Shown: positions 26,144 to 34,967, counted from the first letter of the stretch. The stretch: DNA of 64,000 nt from Hanstruepera flava (GCF_023634025.1 NZ_JALJCW010000006.1:18817-82816), one strand, 5' to 3'. A program made the numbers and translations. The notes: a model not told the origin generated them from the letters alone.

Positions 26144-28537
26144 CTATTCTTCAAATCGTTCCAAACCTTTAATCAACCATTCGTAGTATTCATCTGCATC
26201 AGGTGTGTAAGCTGTTGTACGGTTTAATAATTCCATGTCATGGTTAAGAAGCACATAATATGGTTGCGAGTTGTTCTTAAAATTTAAAGTTTGCAAGGTT
26301 GCCCACTTGTCTCCAATAGTTTTTATACTTTTTAAAGTTCCATTGGCTTTCTTAAACTTAAACTGTTCGTCTTCAGGCAACAATTTTCTGTCATCTACAT
26401 ATAATGAGATGATTATGTAGTCTTCATTTAAAATATCGTACACTCTATCTTGACTCCAGACCTGCTCTTCCATTTTACGACAATTCACACAGGCCCAACC
26501 TGTAAAATCTAACATAATAGGCTTGTTTTCTGCTTTGGCTGCTTCGATACCCGATTCTAAATCCTTGTAGCAATTTAATCCTAAAGGACATTCTGATTCC
26601 TTTTCGTAAAGACTATAGAACATTGGTGGTGGAAAACCACTCAACAACTCTAAATTAGCATATTTGGTGTTTGTTAGACCTGGTAATAAATACACCACAA
26701 AGGCAAATACCAAAACTATAAAACTCCATTTACTAAAACTTATTTTCTGGAAAGGACCATCGTGTGGAAATCTAATCTTCCCTAACAAATACAGTAATAA
26801 GCCAATTCCTATAATAATCCACAGACCAATAAACACTTCACGTTTCAATAATCCCCAATGCTCTACTAAATCGGCATTAGATAGGAATTTTAAGGCCAAT
26901 GCTAATTCAATAAATCCTAAAACTACTTTTACGGTATTTAACCATCCTCCCGATTTTGGTAACGAATTCAACCATTTTGGAAACATAGCAAACAAAGTAA
27001 AAGGTAAAGCCAAAGCAAGTCCAAATCCACTCATACCAAGTGTTAGTTGCGTTGCGCCACCATCGCTGGACAATGAGCTTCCTAAAAGTGTTCCCAGTAT
27101 TGGACCCGTACACGAAAACGAGACAATTGCCAAGGTTAAAGCCATAAAAAAGACACCAATCCAACCACCAATTTTATTAGCTTTCGAATCCAGTGCATTA
27201 CTCCATGATGCTGGTAAGGTTAGCTCGTAATACCCAAAGAACGAAAAAGCAAAAGCAATGAAAATTACAAAGAAAATAATGTTTAGGGTAACATTTGTAG
27301 ATACGTTGTTTAGAATTTCAGGGTCTAAAGAATCTAACACATGAAATGGCAAACTCAATAAAAAGTAAATTAGAAAAATAAAGAATCCATAAAGCATGGC
27401 ATTTGCCAATCCCTTTTTACCGTCACCCGAACTTTTAGTAAAAAATGATACCGTAAGCGGAATCATAGGAAACACACAAGGTGTTAACAAGGCAATTAAA
27501 CCGCCTAAAAAGCCTAACAGAAAAATCATAAAGTTACTTTTTTCCTTAACTTCTTCGGCTTCAAAATTATCCCAACCCGTTACATTTAAGTTTAGGGCTT
27601 CAGAAAGCGCTTGACTTTTTTCATCAACAACAACGTCTGTTTTCAAGGTGCTTAAACTACCATCTATTGGCGTATAAAACGTTACGGTATTTGGAGGCAA
27701 ACACCTGGAATCATCACAAACCATAAAAAACACTTCAGCTGGAATGGTTTTTAAATCCGTGTCGGTTAATTTGATTTTTTGAACAAACCTAGCTTCATTG
27801 GAAAAGTACTTGATATTCATATCAAACACAGGGTCGAATATAGCCTTTGTTTCTGGTTCGGTTGTTTTCCCTATTACAGTATAACCAACTTTTTCGTTGA
27901 AACTAAACGCTGTTGCTATAGGTCCATCTTCACGTTCTAAATATTGTGAATACAAGTGCCAACCTGGCTCAATACTTGCAATATACTCCACTTCGTATTC
28001 GTCGTCTGATAATTTCTTGGCTTTTGAAGTCCACGTAACAGGCTCAAATATTTGCGAATCTTTATTTGAATTATCTTGGACAGCATTTGGCAATTGAATA
28101 TTAAAAATCTGACTATCAAAAATACATTGTTTATCATCGCATGCTTGAAAATCAACTTCACTAGTAATAGTTGATAATTCAGGATTTAGCACTTCAATTT
28201 TTTGAGTAAACGTAGCCGAATAATCAAAAAAGGTTAAATCCATTTCAAAAACCTTATCAAACTTGGTAATACTCTCACTTTCTTCTGCCTCTCCTACAAG
28301 TTTAAAATCTTTTCCTAAAACATCTTCATCGTATGTAAACTCGGTTGGAATTGCGCCTCCTTCTGGCAAGTGCTGCGAATATAAATGCCAATGGTCATCA
28401 ATAATAGCACTATATACTATGTTGTATTCGGTATCGGATATTTTTTCAGCTTCGGCTGTCCATTTTACAGGCTGCAGTTGTGCTGAAAGTGAATTGAAAA
28501 ATAAAAAAGCGACACATAAGGTAATTAAATGCTTCAT
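26144..28537 (-). CDS. dsbD: Thiol:disulfide interchange protein DsbD with duplicated N-terminal domain
   Basis: DsbD carries reducing power from cytoplasmic thioredoxin to the periplasm. The 797-residue product has a signal peptide (1-19), two successive DsbD-alpha-like domains (about 20-150 and 165-290, sharing VKWTAEA/VTWTSKA, WHLYSQ and EVDFQACDDKQC/EVFFMVCDDSRC), an eight-segment membrane domain (about 335-620) with TPCVFPMIPLTV and SCTGPILG cysteines, and a C-terminal thioredoxin-like domain with WACVNCRKME near 690. One alpha domain is usual, so the duplication is notable. It overlaps tilS by 4 bases. In this region it may assist haem c assembly for the Nap cytochromes, though that is inference. 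Confidence 0.92.
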   Translation of the reverse strand: MKHLITLCVAFLFFNSLSAQLQPVKWTAEAEKISDTEYNIVYSAIIDDHWHLYSQHLPEGGAIPTEFTYDEDVLGKDFKLVGEAEESESITKFDKVFEMDLTFFDYSATFTQKIEVLNPELSTITSEVDFQACDDKQCIFDSQIFNIQLPNAVQDNSNKDSQIFEPVTWTSKAKKLSDDEYEVEYIASIEPGWHLYSQYLEREDGPIATAFSFNEKVGYTVIGKTTEPETKAIFDPVFDMNIKYFSNEARFVQKIKLTDTDLKTIPAEVFFMVCDDSRCLPPNTVTFYTPIDGSLSTLKTDVVVDEKSQALSEALNLNVTGWDNFEAEEVKEKSNFMIFLLGFLGGLIALLTPCVFPMIPLTVSFFTKSSGDGKKGLANAMLYGFFIFLIYFLLSLPFHVLDSLDPEILNNVSTNVTLNIIFFVIFIAFAFSFFGYYELTLPASWSNALDSKANKIGGWIGVFFMALTLAIVSFSCTGPILGTLLGSSLSSDGGATQLTLGMSGFGLALALPFTLFAMFPKWLNSLPKSGGWLNTVKVVLGFIELALALKFLSNADLVEHWGLLKREVFIGLWIIIGIGLLLYLLGKIRFPHDGPFQKISFSKWSFIVLVFAFVVYLLPGLTNTKYANLELLSGFPPPMFYSLYEKESECPLGLNCYKDLESGIEAAKAENKPIMLDFTGWACVNCRKMEEQVWSQDRVYDILNEDYIIISLYVDDRKLLPEDEQFKFKKANGTLKSIKTIGDKWATLQTLNFKNNSQPYYVLLNHDMELLNRTTAYTPDADEYYEWLIKGLERFEE

Positions 28538-29856
28538 TGGGTTAGTTCTATTTTTAATATCGTTTTTGTATTGTTAGTTAGTTTAAATCTGTTATCCATG
28601 CGGCTATTTAGAATCCAAATAATTTCATCGTTATTTGAAACTAACAGCAAAGCCTCTTCTTTTTCTGGCAACGACCATTTTTCATCCTTGAAAAACTTAC
28701 TTAACTTCTTTTTCCCTGTCATTCCAAATGGGTAAAAATAGTCGCCTTTTTTCCATTTTCTTACTGTTAACGGATATTTTAACAAATCTTTATCAACAAA
28801 AATTGCAGAAGAATTCATTGAATTCTCGACGTCCACCTCTTGAAGTGATAACTTGCCCAAACTTGTTAAAACTAATACATCGTTATTTGAAACCAAAATA
28901 GGCTTAAAAAACTCATCAGCATTTAAAGGCGTTAATATTAAGCATTGTCTATCCTTAATTAATCTGTATAATTCTGATTTCACAAATTTACCAGATTGTG
29001 CATCGAGTAAATTATAAACATCATCCCACTCGGTAAAACCAAAATCTTTTAGCAATTCATAGAGATAGGCTTTCGGTTCAGAAAACTTTTTGATTTTTTT
29101 AATATCCAATACAATATGCTCACCATCAATTGTAACTACTTTTTTTTGAAATCGCAAAATAGCATCTTCTAATATCGTTTTTGAATCTTGAAGATGGTTT
29201 TGGGTTTTATTAAAATTTTGGAGCAACTTTGGATTTAATTCCTTTAAAACTGGAATAACATCGTGCCGCAATTTATTCCGCAAATATTTAGTTGAAGCAT
29301 TACTACTATCCTCTCGCCATTTTATTTTATGCTGTTGTGCGTAATGTAAAATATCATCTCGCGAAAATGGCATTAATGGCCGAGCAATACTATCATTGAG
29401 TTCAGGAATTCCTACTAATCCATCCAAACCCGTCCCACGTGATAAATTAATAAGGAAGGTTTCCAGATTATCATCGGCATGGTGTGCTGTAAGAATATAG
29501 TCGTAATGCAATTGCTCGGCTAATTCAGTAAACCATTTGTAGCGCAATTCACGTGCAGCCATTTGAATAGATAACTTACGATCTTTAGCATAGCTTTCCG
29601 TATCAAAACTTTCAACAAAAACTTCTACATCCAAATTTTCAGCTAAATTCAAAACAAATTCTTCATCAGCGTCACTTTCAGCTCCCCTTAAGTTAAAATT
29701 ACAATGGGCCAAACTGATTTTCAGCTTCAACTGATGACATAAATGTGTAAGCCCCACACTATCCAGTCCGCCAGAAATAGCTATTAGAAGTTTTCCTTTT
29801 TTTAGAAATGGAAAATTACTTTCTATATGTTCAGTAAACCGATTAAACATGCTCAA
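28534..29856 (-). CDS. tilS: tRNA(Ile)-lysidine synthase
   Basis: TilS modifies C34 of the CAU-anticodon isoleucine tRNA to lysidine, an essential decoding step. The 440-residue product shows the PP-loop SGGLDSVGLTHL (29-40), HCNFNLRGAESDADE near 51-65, TAHHADDNLETFLINLSRGTG near 122 and the RNKLRHDVIP segment near 190, followed by the C-terminal TilS domain with FYPFGMTGKKKLSKFFKDEK (near 370). It lies between pabB (9 bases) and dsbD (4-base overlap). Confidence 0.95.
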   Translation of the reverse strand: MSMFNRFTEHIESNFPFLKKGKLLIAISGGLDSVGLTHLCHQLKLKISLAHCNFNLRGAESDADEEFVLNLAENLDVEVFVESFDTESYAKDRKLSIQMAARELRYKWFTELAEQLHYDYILTAHHADDNLETFLINLSRGTGLDGLVGIPELNDSIARPLMPFSRDDILHYAQQHKIKWREDSSNASTKYLRNKLRHDVIPVLKELNPKLLQNFNKTQNHLQDSKTILEDAILRFQKKVVTIDGEHIVLDIKKIKKFSEPKAYLYELLKDFGFTEWDDVYNLLDAQSGKFVKSELYRLIKDRQCLILTPLNADEFFKPILVSNNDVLVLTSLGKLSLQEVDVENSMNSSAIFVDKDLLKYPLTVRKWKKGDYFYPFGMTGKKKLSKFFKDEKWSLPEKEEALLLVSNNDEIIWILNSRMDNRFKLTNNTKTILKIELTQ

Positions 29857-29865
29857 AAATAAGCT

Positions 29866-31155
29866 TTAATTTTCTAAAACCTCTCTCATAGCTCTTGCTT
29901 TCACTAAACACTCTTCGTATTCGCTTAATATATCACTTTTAGCTGTAATTGCTCCTCCAACAGAATAACTAACATATTTGTTGGTATCGTTATAGAGTAT
30001 ACTTCTTATAACTACATTAAAATCAAAATCACCTTGGGGCGAAAAATAACCCATTGCTCCCGAGTATAACCCACGTTTCGTTTCTTCAAGCTCTTCAATA
30101 ATTTTCATAGCTGAAACTTTAGGTGCGCCTGTCATACTACCCATAGGGAATGTAGTTTTTAAAACATCAACAGGGTGCGTTTTACTATCAATTTCAGAAG
30201 TTATGGTAGAAATCATCTGATGGACTTGCTTAAACGTGTACACCTTGCACAACTCACTTACTTGAACACTTCCTTTTAATGCTGTTTTTGATAAATCGTT
30301 TCGTACCAAATCTACAATCATAATATTTTCTGAACGTTCCTTTTCATCTTGAAACAATACCGCTTTAAGCTTATTGTCCTCTTCTAAATTATCCGAACGC
30401 TTTGCCGTGCCCTTTATAGGTTGCGATATTATACTATTTCCTGTTTTTTTTAAATACCGTTCTGGTGAAGCTGACAAAGCATATTTATCATCCAGTTTTA
30501 AAAAGGTGGCAAAAGGAGGTTTTGAAATGTTATTAAGTTTCAAATACGTGTCTAGTGGATTAATTTGTGTGTCTTCCGCATAAAACTCTTGACAAAAATT
30601 AGCCTCATAAATATCACCTCGATGAATATGTTCCAACATCGTGTTCAACTTCTTAAAATACTCATCACGATGCATCCGCAGTTTTATTTTTACTGAACTT
30701 TTTTCATCATGAACACTAGCATTAAAATTTGTAATAGTTTTAAAATCTGTTTCTATTTCATCAGCTACCACATTCAGGTAAGACATGGTTATTTTGTTAT
30801 CCTTAATTAAAAATAGTTTTTGTGGTTGAAAAAAAAACAAATCTGGGAACTGTAATCCATCAAAATTATTAGACTCCAGATTTTCAGTAGCGTTTTTTAA
30901 ATCGTACGTTAAGTAGCCAAAAATCCAATCGGTTGTAGCACTTTGATAGTCTTTTAACTTTTCAAAAGTCTCCACATAATCGGTTTGAATACTGGTAAAG
31001 GCATCTACCGCCAAAATAGCATCGAAGCTAGAATATTTTTGCTCGTAATGGTTAGAATCCATCCAGACAACTTCCCGAAATTGTTGACTCCATTGCAAAA
31101 CTTGAATCTTGAATGCTTCAAGATTTTCAACCTGATATGTTTGGCTTTTTCTCAC
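29866..31155 (-). CDS. pabB: Aminodeoxychorismate synthase component I-like (chorismate-binding)
   Basis: The 429-residue protein belongs to the anthranilate/aminodeoxychorismate synthase component I family: IHRGDIYEANFCQEF near 200, LSASPERYL near 238, SQPIKGTAKR near 256, IVDLVRNDLSKTA near 285 and the C-terminal GSMTGAPKVSAMKIIEELE near 340. The PIKGT motif and lack of adjacent trp genes favour PabB (folate synthesis) over TrpE. It is the first gene of the operon pabB-tilS-dsbD-ade-yheT, transcribed away from the helicase gene; 83 bases separate the two starts. Confidence 0.85.
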   Translation of the reverse strand: MRKSQTYQVENLEAFKIQVLQWSQQFREVVWMDSNHYEQKYSSFDAILAVDAFTSIQTDYVETFEKLKDYQSATTDWIFGYLTYDLKNATENLESNNFDGLQFPDLFFFQPQKLFLIKDNKITMSYLNVVADEIETDFKTITNFNASVHDEKSSVKIKLRMHRDEYFKKLNTMLEHIHRGDIYEANFCQEFYAEDTQINPLDTYLKLNNISKPPFATFLKLDDKYALSASPERYLKKTGNSIISQPIKGTAKRSDNLEEDNKLKAVLFQDEKERSENIMIVDLVRNDLSKTALKGSVQVSELCKVYTFKQVHQMISTITSEIDSKTHPVDVLKTTFPMGSMTGAPKVSAMKIIEELEETKRGLYSGAMGYFSPQGDFDFNVVIRSILYNDTNKYVSYSVGGAITAKSDILSEYEECLVKARAMREVLEN

Positions 31156-31226
31156 TAATTATTGTTCATCACAAATTACTGAATAATTGTAGGCATTAAC
31201 AAGCCTAAAACTCTATTATAAAAAAT

Positions 31227-31234
31227 TACCTTTG
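31227..31234 (+). promoter_or_regulatory. Putative -7 element abutting the helicase start codon
   Basis: TACCTTTG fits the Bacteroidota TAnnTTTG consensus and ends only 4 bases before the helicase ATG at 31239. If used, transcription would begin at or beside the start codon, giving a leaderless or nearly leaderless mRNA. No good TTG box is present 19-21 bases upstream. Confidence 0.4.
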
Positions 31235-31238
31235 CACT

Positions 31239-32603
31239 ATGGAACAGAAAACTACTTTTCACGATTTAAAATTAAACACACCATTATACAATGCGTTGGA
31301 TGATTTAGGTTTTGTAACACCTACTCCTATTCAAGAACAAGCATTTAATGTGGTGGCGTCTGGAAAAGATGTTGTTGGTATAGCACAAACCGGAACTGGA
31401 AAGACCTTTGCCTATATGCTGCCTATACTTCGAAATTTAAAATTTTCAAAGCAAGACAATCCGCGTGTTTTGGTATTGGTTCCAACACGAGAGTTGGTTG
31501 TTCAAGTTGTTGAAGAAATTGAAAAACTAGCTAAATATATTAATGTTCGTGTCTTGGGTGTTTATGGAGGTGTTAACATCAACACCCAAAAGCAAGCAGT
31601 TGCCCAAGGTTTGGATATTATTGTTGCAACACCTGGACGTTTATATGATTTAGCTGTAAGTCGCGTATTACAACTAAAGTCTATTCAGAAATTAGTGATT
31701 GATGAAGTTGATGTTATGCTAGATTTAGGTTTTAGACACCAGCTCATCAATATTTTTGATATTCTACCAGAGCGAAGGCAGAACATCATGTTTTCGGCAA
31801 CCATGACTGAAGATGTTGATGATTTAATTACCGATTTTTTTATTGCTCCAGAACGGGTTTCTATTGCAGTTTCTGGAACACCTTTAGAGAATATTGCTCA
31901 AACTAAATATACCGTTCCTAATTTTTACACCAAGCTTAATTTATTGGTTCATTTACTGAAAGATAACGAGACTTATAATAAAGTTTTGGTGTTTGTAGCC
32001 TATAAAAAAATGGCTGACCGTTTATTTGATGCGCTTGAAGAACAGTTTCACAATGAAACCTGTGTAATACACTCCAACAAAACGCAAAACTATCGTTTAC
32101 GCAGCATAGAGCAATTTCAGGAAGGCGAGCATCGCATCTTGGTAGCAACCGATGTTATGGCACGTGGTTTGGATATTGACAACATCTCGCATGTTATTAA
32201 TTTTGATACGCCAAACTTCCCAGAAAACTATATGCACAGAATTGGTAGAACGGGTCGTGCCGAAAGAAAAGGTAACGCTCTGTTATTCCATACCGAAAAG
32301 GAAACTGAAGCTGTAGAGCGTATTGAGTCGTTGATGAACATGACTATTCCAGAAATTCCTTTTCCTGATGAAGTTACTATTTCAACCGAATTGATTGAAG
32401 AAGAACGGCCTCAAATAAAGGAACGCAACAATCCGTTAAAACGAAAGCTTGACGACGAAGTTGGTCCAGCCTTTCATGAAAAGAAGGATAAAAATAAAAA
32501 GGTTAATCTAGGTGGCTCATACAAACGAGAAATTGCCAAAAAGTATAAAAAGCCTAAAACTAGAGGTGATAAGAATTATAATAAACGGAATAAAAGAAAA
32601 TAA
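31239..32603 (+). CDS. DEAD-box family RNA helicase (DEVD variant) with basic C-terminal tail
   Basis: The 454-residue protein shows the Q motif (FVTPTPIQEQAF, about 25-36), motif I AQTGTGKT (49-56), Ia PTRELV, motif II DEVD in place of DEAD, motif III SAT, and C-terminal motifs V (ATDVMARGLDID) and VI (HRIGRTGR). The last 70 residues are rich in lysine and arginine and likely bind RNA. Such proteins unwind RNA in ribosome assembly or mRNA decay, often in the cold. It is a single gene; a run of REP-like repeats follows 7 bases after its stop. Confidence 0.93.
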   Translation: MEQKTTFHDLKLNTPLYNALDDLGFVTPTPIQEQAFNVVASGKDVVGIAQTGTGKTFAYMLPILRNLKFSKQDNPRVLVLVPTRELVVQVVEEIEKLAKYINVRVLGVYGGVNINTQKQAVAQGLDIIVATPGRLYDLAVSRVLQLKSIQKLVIDEVDVMLDLGFRHQLINIFDILPERRQNIMFSATMTEDVDDLITDFFIAPERVSIAVSGTPLENIAQTKYTVPNFYTKLNLLVHLLKDNETYNKVLVFVAYKKMADRLFDALEEQFHNETCVIHSNKTQNYRLRSIEQFQEGEHRILVATDVMARGLDIDNISHVINFDTPNFPENYMHRIGRTGRAERKGNALLFHTEKETEAVERIESLMNMTIPEIPFPDEVTISTELIEEERPQIKERNNPLKRKLDDEVGPAFHEKKDKNKKVNLGGSYKREIAKKYKKPKTRGDKNYNKRNKRK

Positions 32604-32609
32604 TACTGC

Positions 32610-32807
32610 TGTCATTCCTACGAAGTCAATAACACTCAAGGTTTTGTCATTCCTGCGTAGGCAGGAATCCAGAGATTTAACAGAGTTAATCAACAAATAT
32701 TAGGCACTCAACAACACTAACCTCATGTCATTCTTGTGAAGACAACAAGACATTACTTTGTCATTCCTACTTTTCGACTTACGCTCAGGATAAATTCCAG
32801 CAGGAAT
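32610..32807. repeat. Cluster of REP-like palindromic elements upstream of the GIY-YIG gene
   Basis: Four copies of TGTCATTC occur in the same orientation at 32610-32617, 32645-32652, 32726-32733 and 32759-32766. The second heads a perfect palindrome (see 32644-32672). The third continues as an imperfect hairpin that ends AAGACAT. The fourth is closed by CAGGAATCC at 32801-32809, with unrelated sequence between. They look like decayed copies of one palindrome family. They lie between the helicase and endonuclease genes. Confidence 0.75.
32644..32672 (+). repeat. REP-like palindrome, left copy
   Basis: A 29-base element whose core is an 8-bp perfect stem, ATTCCTGC (32649-32656) and GCAGGAAT (32661-32668), around a GTAG loop, with a TTGTC tail on the left. 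An identical copy in inverted orientation lies at 33158-33186. The two enclose the GIY-YIG gene. Confidence 0.85.
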
Positions 32808-32837
32808 CCATTTTCAGAAAATTACTAATTTAGAAGA

Positions 32838-33149
32838 ATGCATAAAAACATTCACCAATACTACCTATATATACTTTCAAACAAATACAAAGGCACAATA
32901 TACATTGGCGTTACAAATGATTTAGAGCGACGTGTGTTTGAGCACAAAAACAAACTAGTAGAAGGTTTTACCAAAAAATATGGATTAAACAAATTGATGT
33001 ATTTTGAGTCCTTTCAATATGTTAACGACGCCATTAAACGTGAAAAGAATATGAAAAAATGGAAGCGCCAATGGAAAATAAATTTAATTGAAGTAGATAA
33101 TCCTGATTGGGATGATTTATCAAAAGATTGGTCTTATTTAATTGATTGA
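32838..33149 (+). CDS. Small GIY-YIG endonuclease
   Basis: The 103-residue product is a stand-alone GIY-YIG domain: YYLYILSN (8-15, the GIY strand), GTIYIGVTNDLERRVFEHKN (19-38, with YIG, Arg and His), AIKREKNMKKWKRQWKINLI near 65-84, and a short acidic tail ending in Tyr-Leu-Ile-Asp. Such UPF0213/YhbQ-like proteins are presumed nucleases, but few have known functions. Here the gene is bracketed by perfect inverted copies of a REP-like palindrome (32644-32672 and 33158-33186) and preceded by degenerate copies. That layout recalls REP-associated transposases and suggests, without proof, that the protein acts on or spreads with the repeat. Confidence 0.9.
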   Translation: MHKNIHQYYLYILSNKYKGTIYIGVTNDLERRVFEHKNKLVEGFTKKYGLNKLMYFESFQYVNDAIKREKNMKKWKRQWKINLIEVDNPDWDDLSKDWSYLID

Positions 33150-33157
33150 TATAAAAA

Positions 33158-33186
33158 CTGGATTCCTGCCTACGCAGGAATGACAA
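33158..33186 (-). repeat. REP-like palindrome, right inverted copy
   Basis: The reverse complement of this 29-base element is identical to 32644-32672. Stem arms are ATTCCTGC (33162-33169) and GCAGGAAT (33174-33181), with loop CTAC. It starts 8 bases after the GIY-YIG stop codon and could also work as a weak transcription end. Confidence 0.85.
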
Positions 33187-33200
33187 TAAGCGGAATAAAC

Positions 33201-33260
33201 GCAAGTGATTTTTTGGTTTTGTTTATCGGTTCGTGTTTGAGCAGTAACGGAATCACTTGC
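33201..33260. repeat. Perfect 10-bp inverted repeat with 40-base loop
   Basis: GCAAGTGATT at 33201-33210 is exactly complementary to AATCACTTGC at 33251-33260. It lies just outside the right REP-like copy. It has no run of T typical of a terminator. Function unknown. Confidence 0.7.
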
Positions 33261-33296
33261 ACATCGGCATATTACAGGGCCTTATATAAAAGCAAA

Positions 33297-33324
33297 ATCG
33301 GTTTACATCTGAACGTAATCCGAT
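33297..33324. repeat. 10-bp hairpin with one mismatch
   Basis: ATCGGTTTAC (33297-33306) and GTAATCCGAT (33315-33324) can pair over 9 of 10 positions around an 8-base loop. It is the second hairpin in the 168-base stretch between the REP-like element and the next gene, which otherwise holds no convincing gene. Confidence 0.6.
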
Positions 33325-33354
33325 ATTGTTTGTGCACATTAATATGGGTAGTTT

Positions 33355-33939
33355 TTACTGTTTTTGAATCACTTTTAATTTTCGTTTCATTCTAATGGCT
33401 ATAAATGTTGGAATTAATGCGATTAACAATCCAATCATTAATCCCTTTAATGTAAATTTCAACGTTTGTGGTGTGTCGATGTCATGACGCTGATTCCAAA
33501 ACTCAACTATTTTACCTTCTTCATTAAACCTCATTACATTAATTATATAAAAAGGTTCTGCGGCAATAAATCTCCCTAGAATTGTTTTGGTGCTTTCCGT
33601 TGTAGCTGTCCAATGTGTAGCAACTAGGTCGCCCTCTGCGACTTGATAATTGATTTGACCTCCAAGTTCTACGTTTTTCCAAAAGAAATCAGCAATATAC
33701 TTTTGCTCTATAGCAGGTTCAGTGACACCCTTACGGTCTCCTATGTCATGAACAACATATTCACTTGCCACGTATTTGGCATATTTGTCCGTATTATTAG
33801 TGAACCAAAGATCCTGATAAAAATTACGAGCAATTCTTTTATTTCTTTCTTCAAGGTTTGTTGTTGAAAGATTGACCTGTTGCGAATGAGCGGTAATGGG
33901 AACTACCAAAACTGCATAAATGATAATTAAATGCTTCAT
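33355..33939 (-). CDS. Secreted or membrane-anchored NTF2/SnoaL-like protein
   Basis: The 194-residue product begins with a signal peptide (about 1-19, ending HSQQ). A SnoaL/NTF2-like region follows: NFYQDLWFTNNTDKYAKYVA near 37-56, YVVHDIG, GDLVATHWTATTEST near 104-118 and MRFNEEGKIVEFWNQRHDID near 137. This alpha+beta barrel is shared by many small enzymes and ligand binders. A single C-terminal membrane segment (about 166-183) with a basic tail would anchor it. Substrate and role are not recognisable. The gene stands alone, downstream of an AraC regulator gene on the same strand (86 bases). Confidence 0.7.
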   Translation of the reverse strand: MKHLIIIYAVLVVPITAHSQQVNLSTTNLEERNKRIARNFYQDLWFTNNTDKYAKYVASEYVVHDIGDRKGVTEPAIEQKYIADFFWKNVELGGQINYQVAEGDLVATHWTATTESTKTILGRFIAAEPFYIINVMRFNEEGKIVEFWNQRHDIDTPQTLKFTLKGLMIGLLIALIPTFIAIRMKRKLKVIQKQ

Positions 33940-34025
33940 GATTTAAAATTTTAATGCAAGCTAAACCATGATAACAAATGAGATTTAATGCTAAAAGCCA
34001 CTTTAATAGTGCTGTCAGCCAAAAA

Positions 34026-34967
34026 TTAATTTTTACAAGAAGGTAGACGTCCGAAATATTTCTTGTAGGCCTTGGTGAAACTAGATGGATGCGAATAACC
34101 CAATAAATAGCTCACTTCAGTAGGGCTTTTAGCATTATGTTGAATTTCCTCCATAGCAAATTCCATGCGTACCCTGTTTCTGTATTCAAAAGGCGGTAAA
34201 CCAAAAACTTGTTTAAATGCATTCTTGAACTTGGAAGGTCCCATATGCGCCATTTTGGCCAAATCAGAAATGGCAGGGATTTGATTATTGGTAGGGTTCC
34301 TGAGAATTGTCGAAATTTTGAATAGGTTTTTAAGGTCTTCTGGGTGCAGTTTTCCCGGGTTTATACCTTTTTTATGACTTTTCAATTTTTTAAAGAACTG
34401 CTGTACGAAATCGAGAACGAGTCTATGGCATTTAATTTTATTATCCATGGCAGCTAACGCTAATGAAAGCTTCTTGTCTAAAACAGGATCTAAATCTTCG
34501 TAGATTAGACTTTTATCTCGATCAATTAAATCCTTCCAATCCTCAAAGTAAGAACTTAAGAAAGTGTCGCTAAAACGGATAGTGGCTACCTCAGATTCTA
34601 CATGAGGTGGTATTTGAGTTTCTATTTTAAGGTCTGGCCCATATAGCAAAATACCGATTGGGAGGTGCTTTTGAAAATGAATGACTTTACCGCCAACCTT
34701 TTTCTCTTGCTTTATTCTTGATAGGTTGATATGGATAACATACCATTTAGTGTCGATAGGATTAACCGAGGTCATCGAAATAGGAACTTTGAACGGTGCA
34801 TTGCCAAAATGATGAAATTCAAGCTCTCCAGGAAACTGAATGTACTTGACAACATCACCCTCAATGATCGCAGGATTTGGCTTTAGTCCATTATCTGTCT
34901 TTGTGAAGTTAAAGTAACGATCGAATTGTTCTATTATATTTTTTGTGATGTCAAGATAAATCTCCAT
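34026..34967 (-). CDS. AraC-family transcriptional regulator
   Basis: The 313-residue protein has an unassigned N-terminal sensor region (about 1-200) and a C-terminal AraC DNA-binding domain (about 220-310). The latter shows PAISDLAKMAHMGPSKFKNA and then FGLPPFEYRNRVRMEFA, and a second helix-turn-helix in SPTEVSYLLGYSHPSSFTKA with the YKKYFGRLPS ending. The N-terminus resembles those of other flavobacterial AraC proteins but its ligand cannot be read. It may regulate the adjacent NTF2-like gene (86 bases downstream); that is inference from position. Confidence 0.88.
   Translation of the reverse strand: MEIYLDITKNIIEQFDRYFNFTKTDNGLKPNPAIIEGDVVKYIQFPGELEFHHFGNAPFKVPISMTSVNPIDTKWYVIHINLSRIKQEKKVGGKVIHFQKHLPIGILLYGPDLKIETQIPPHVESEVATIRFSDTFLSSYFEDWKDLIDRDKSLIYEDLDPVLDKKLSLALAAMDNKIKCHRLVLDFVQQFFKKLKSHKKGINPGKLHPEDLKNLFKISTILRNPTNNQIPAISDLAKMAHMGPSKFKNAFKQVFGLPPFEYRNRVRMEFAMEEIQHNAKSPTEVSYLLGYSHPSSFTKAYKKYFGRLPSCKN

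Noticed and set aside
26664..27230. 188-residue plus-strand frame
   Set aside because: It lies antisense to the membrane domain of dsbD, has no recognisable domain and is explained by codon bias of the real gene.
33180..33395. 71-residue plus-strand frame after the GIY-YIG gene
   Set aside because: It starts inside the REP-like palindrome, crosses two hairpins and overlaps the NTF2-like gene; no family is recognisable.
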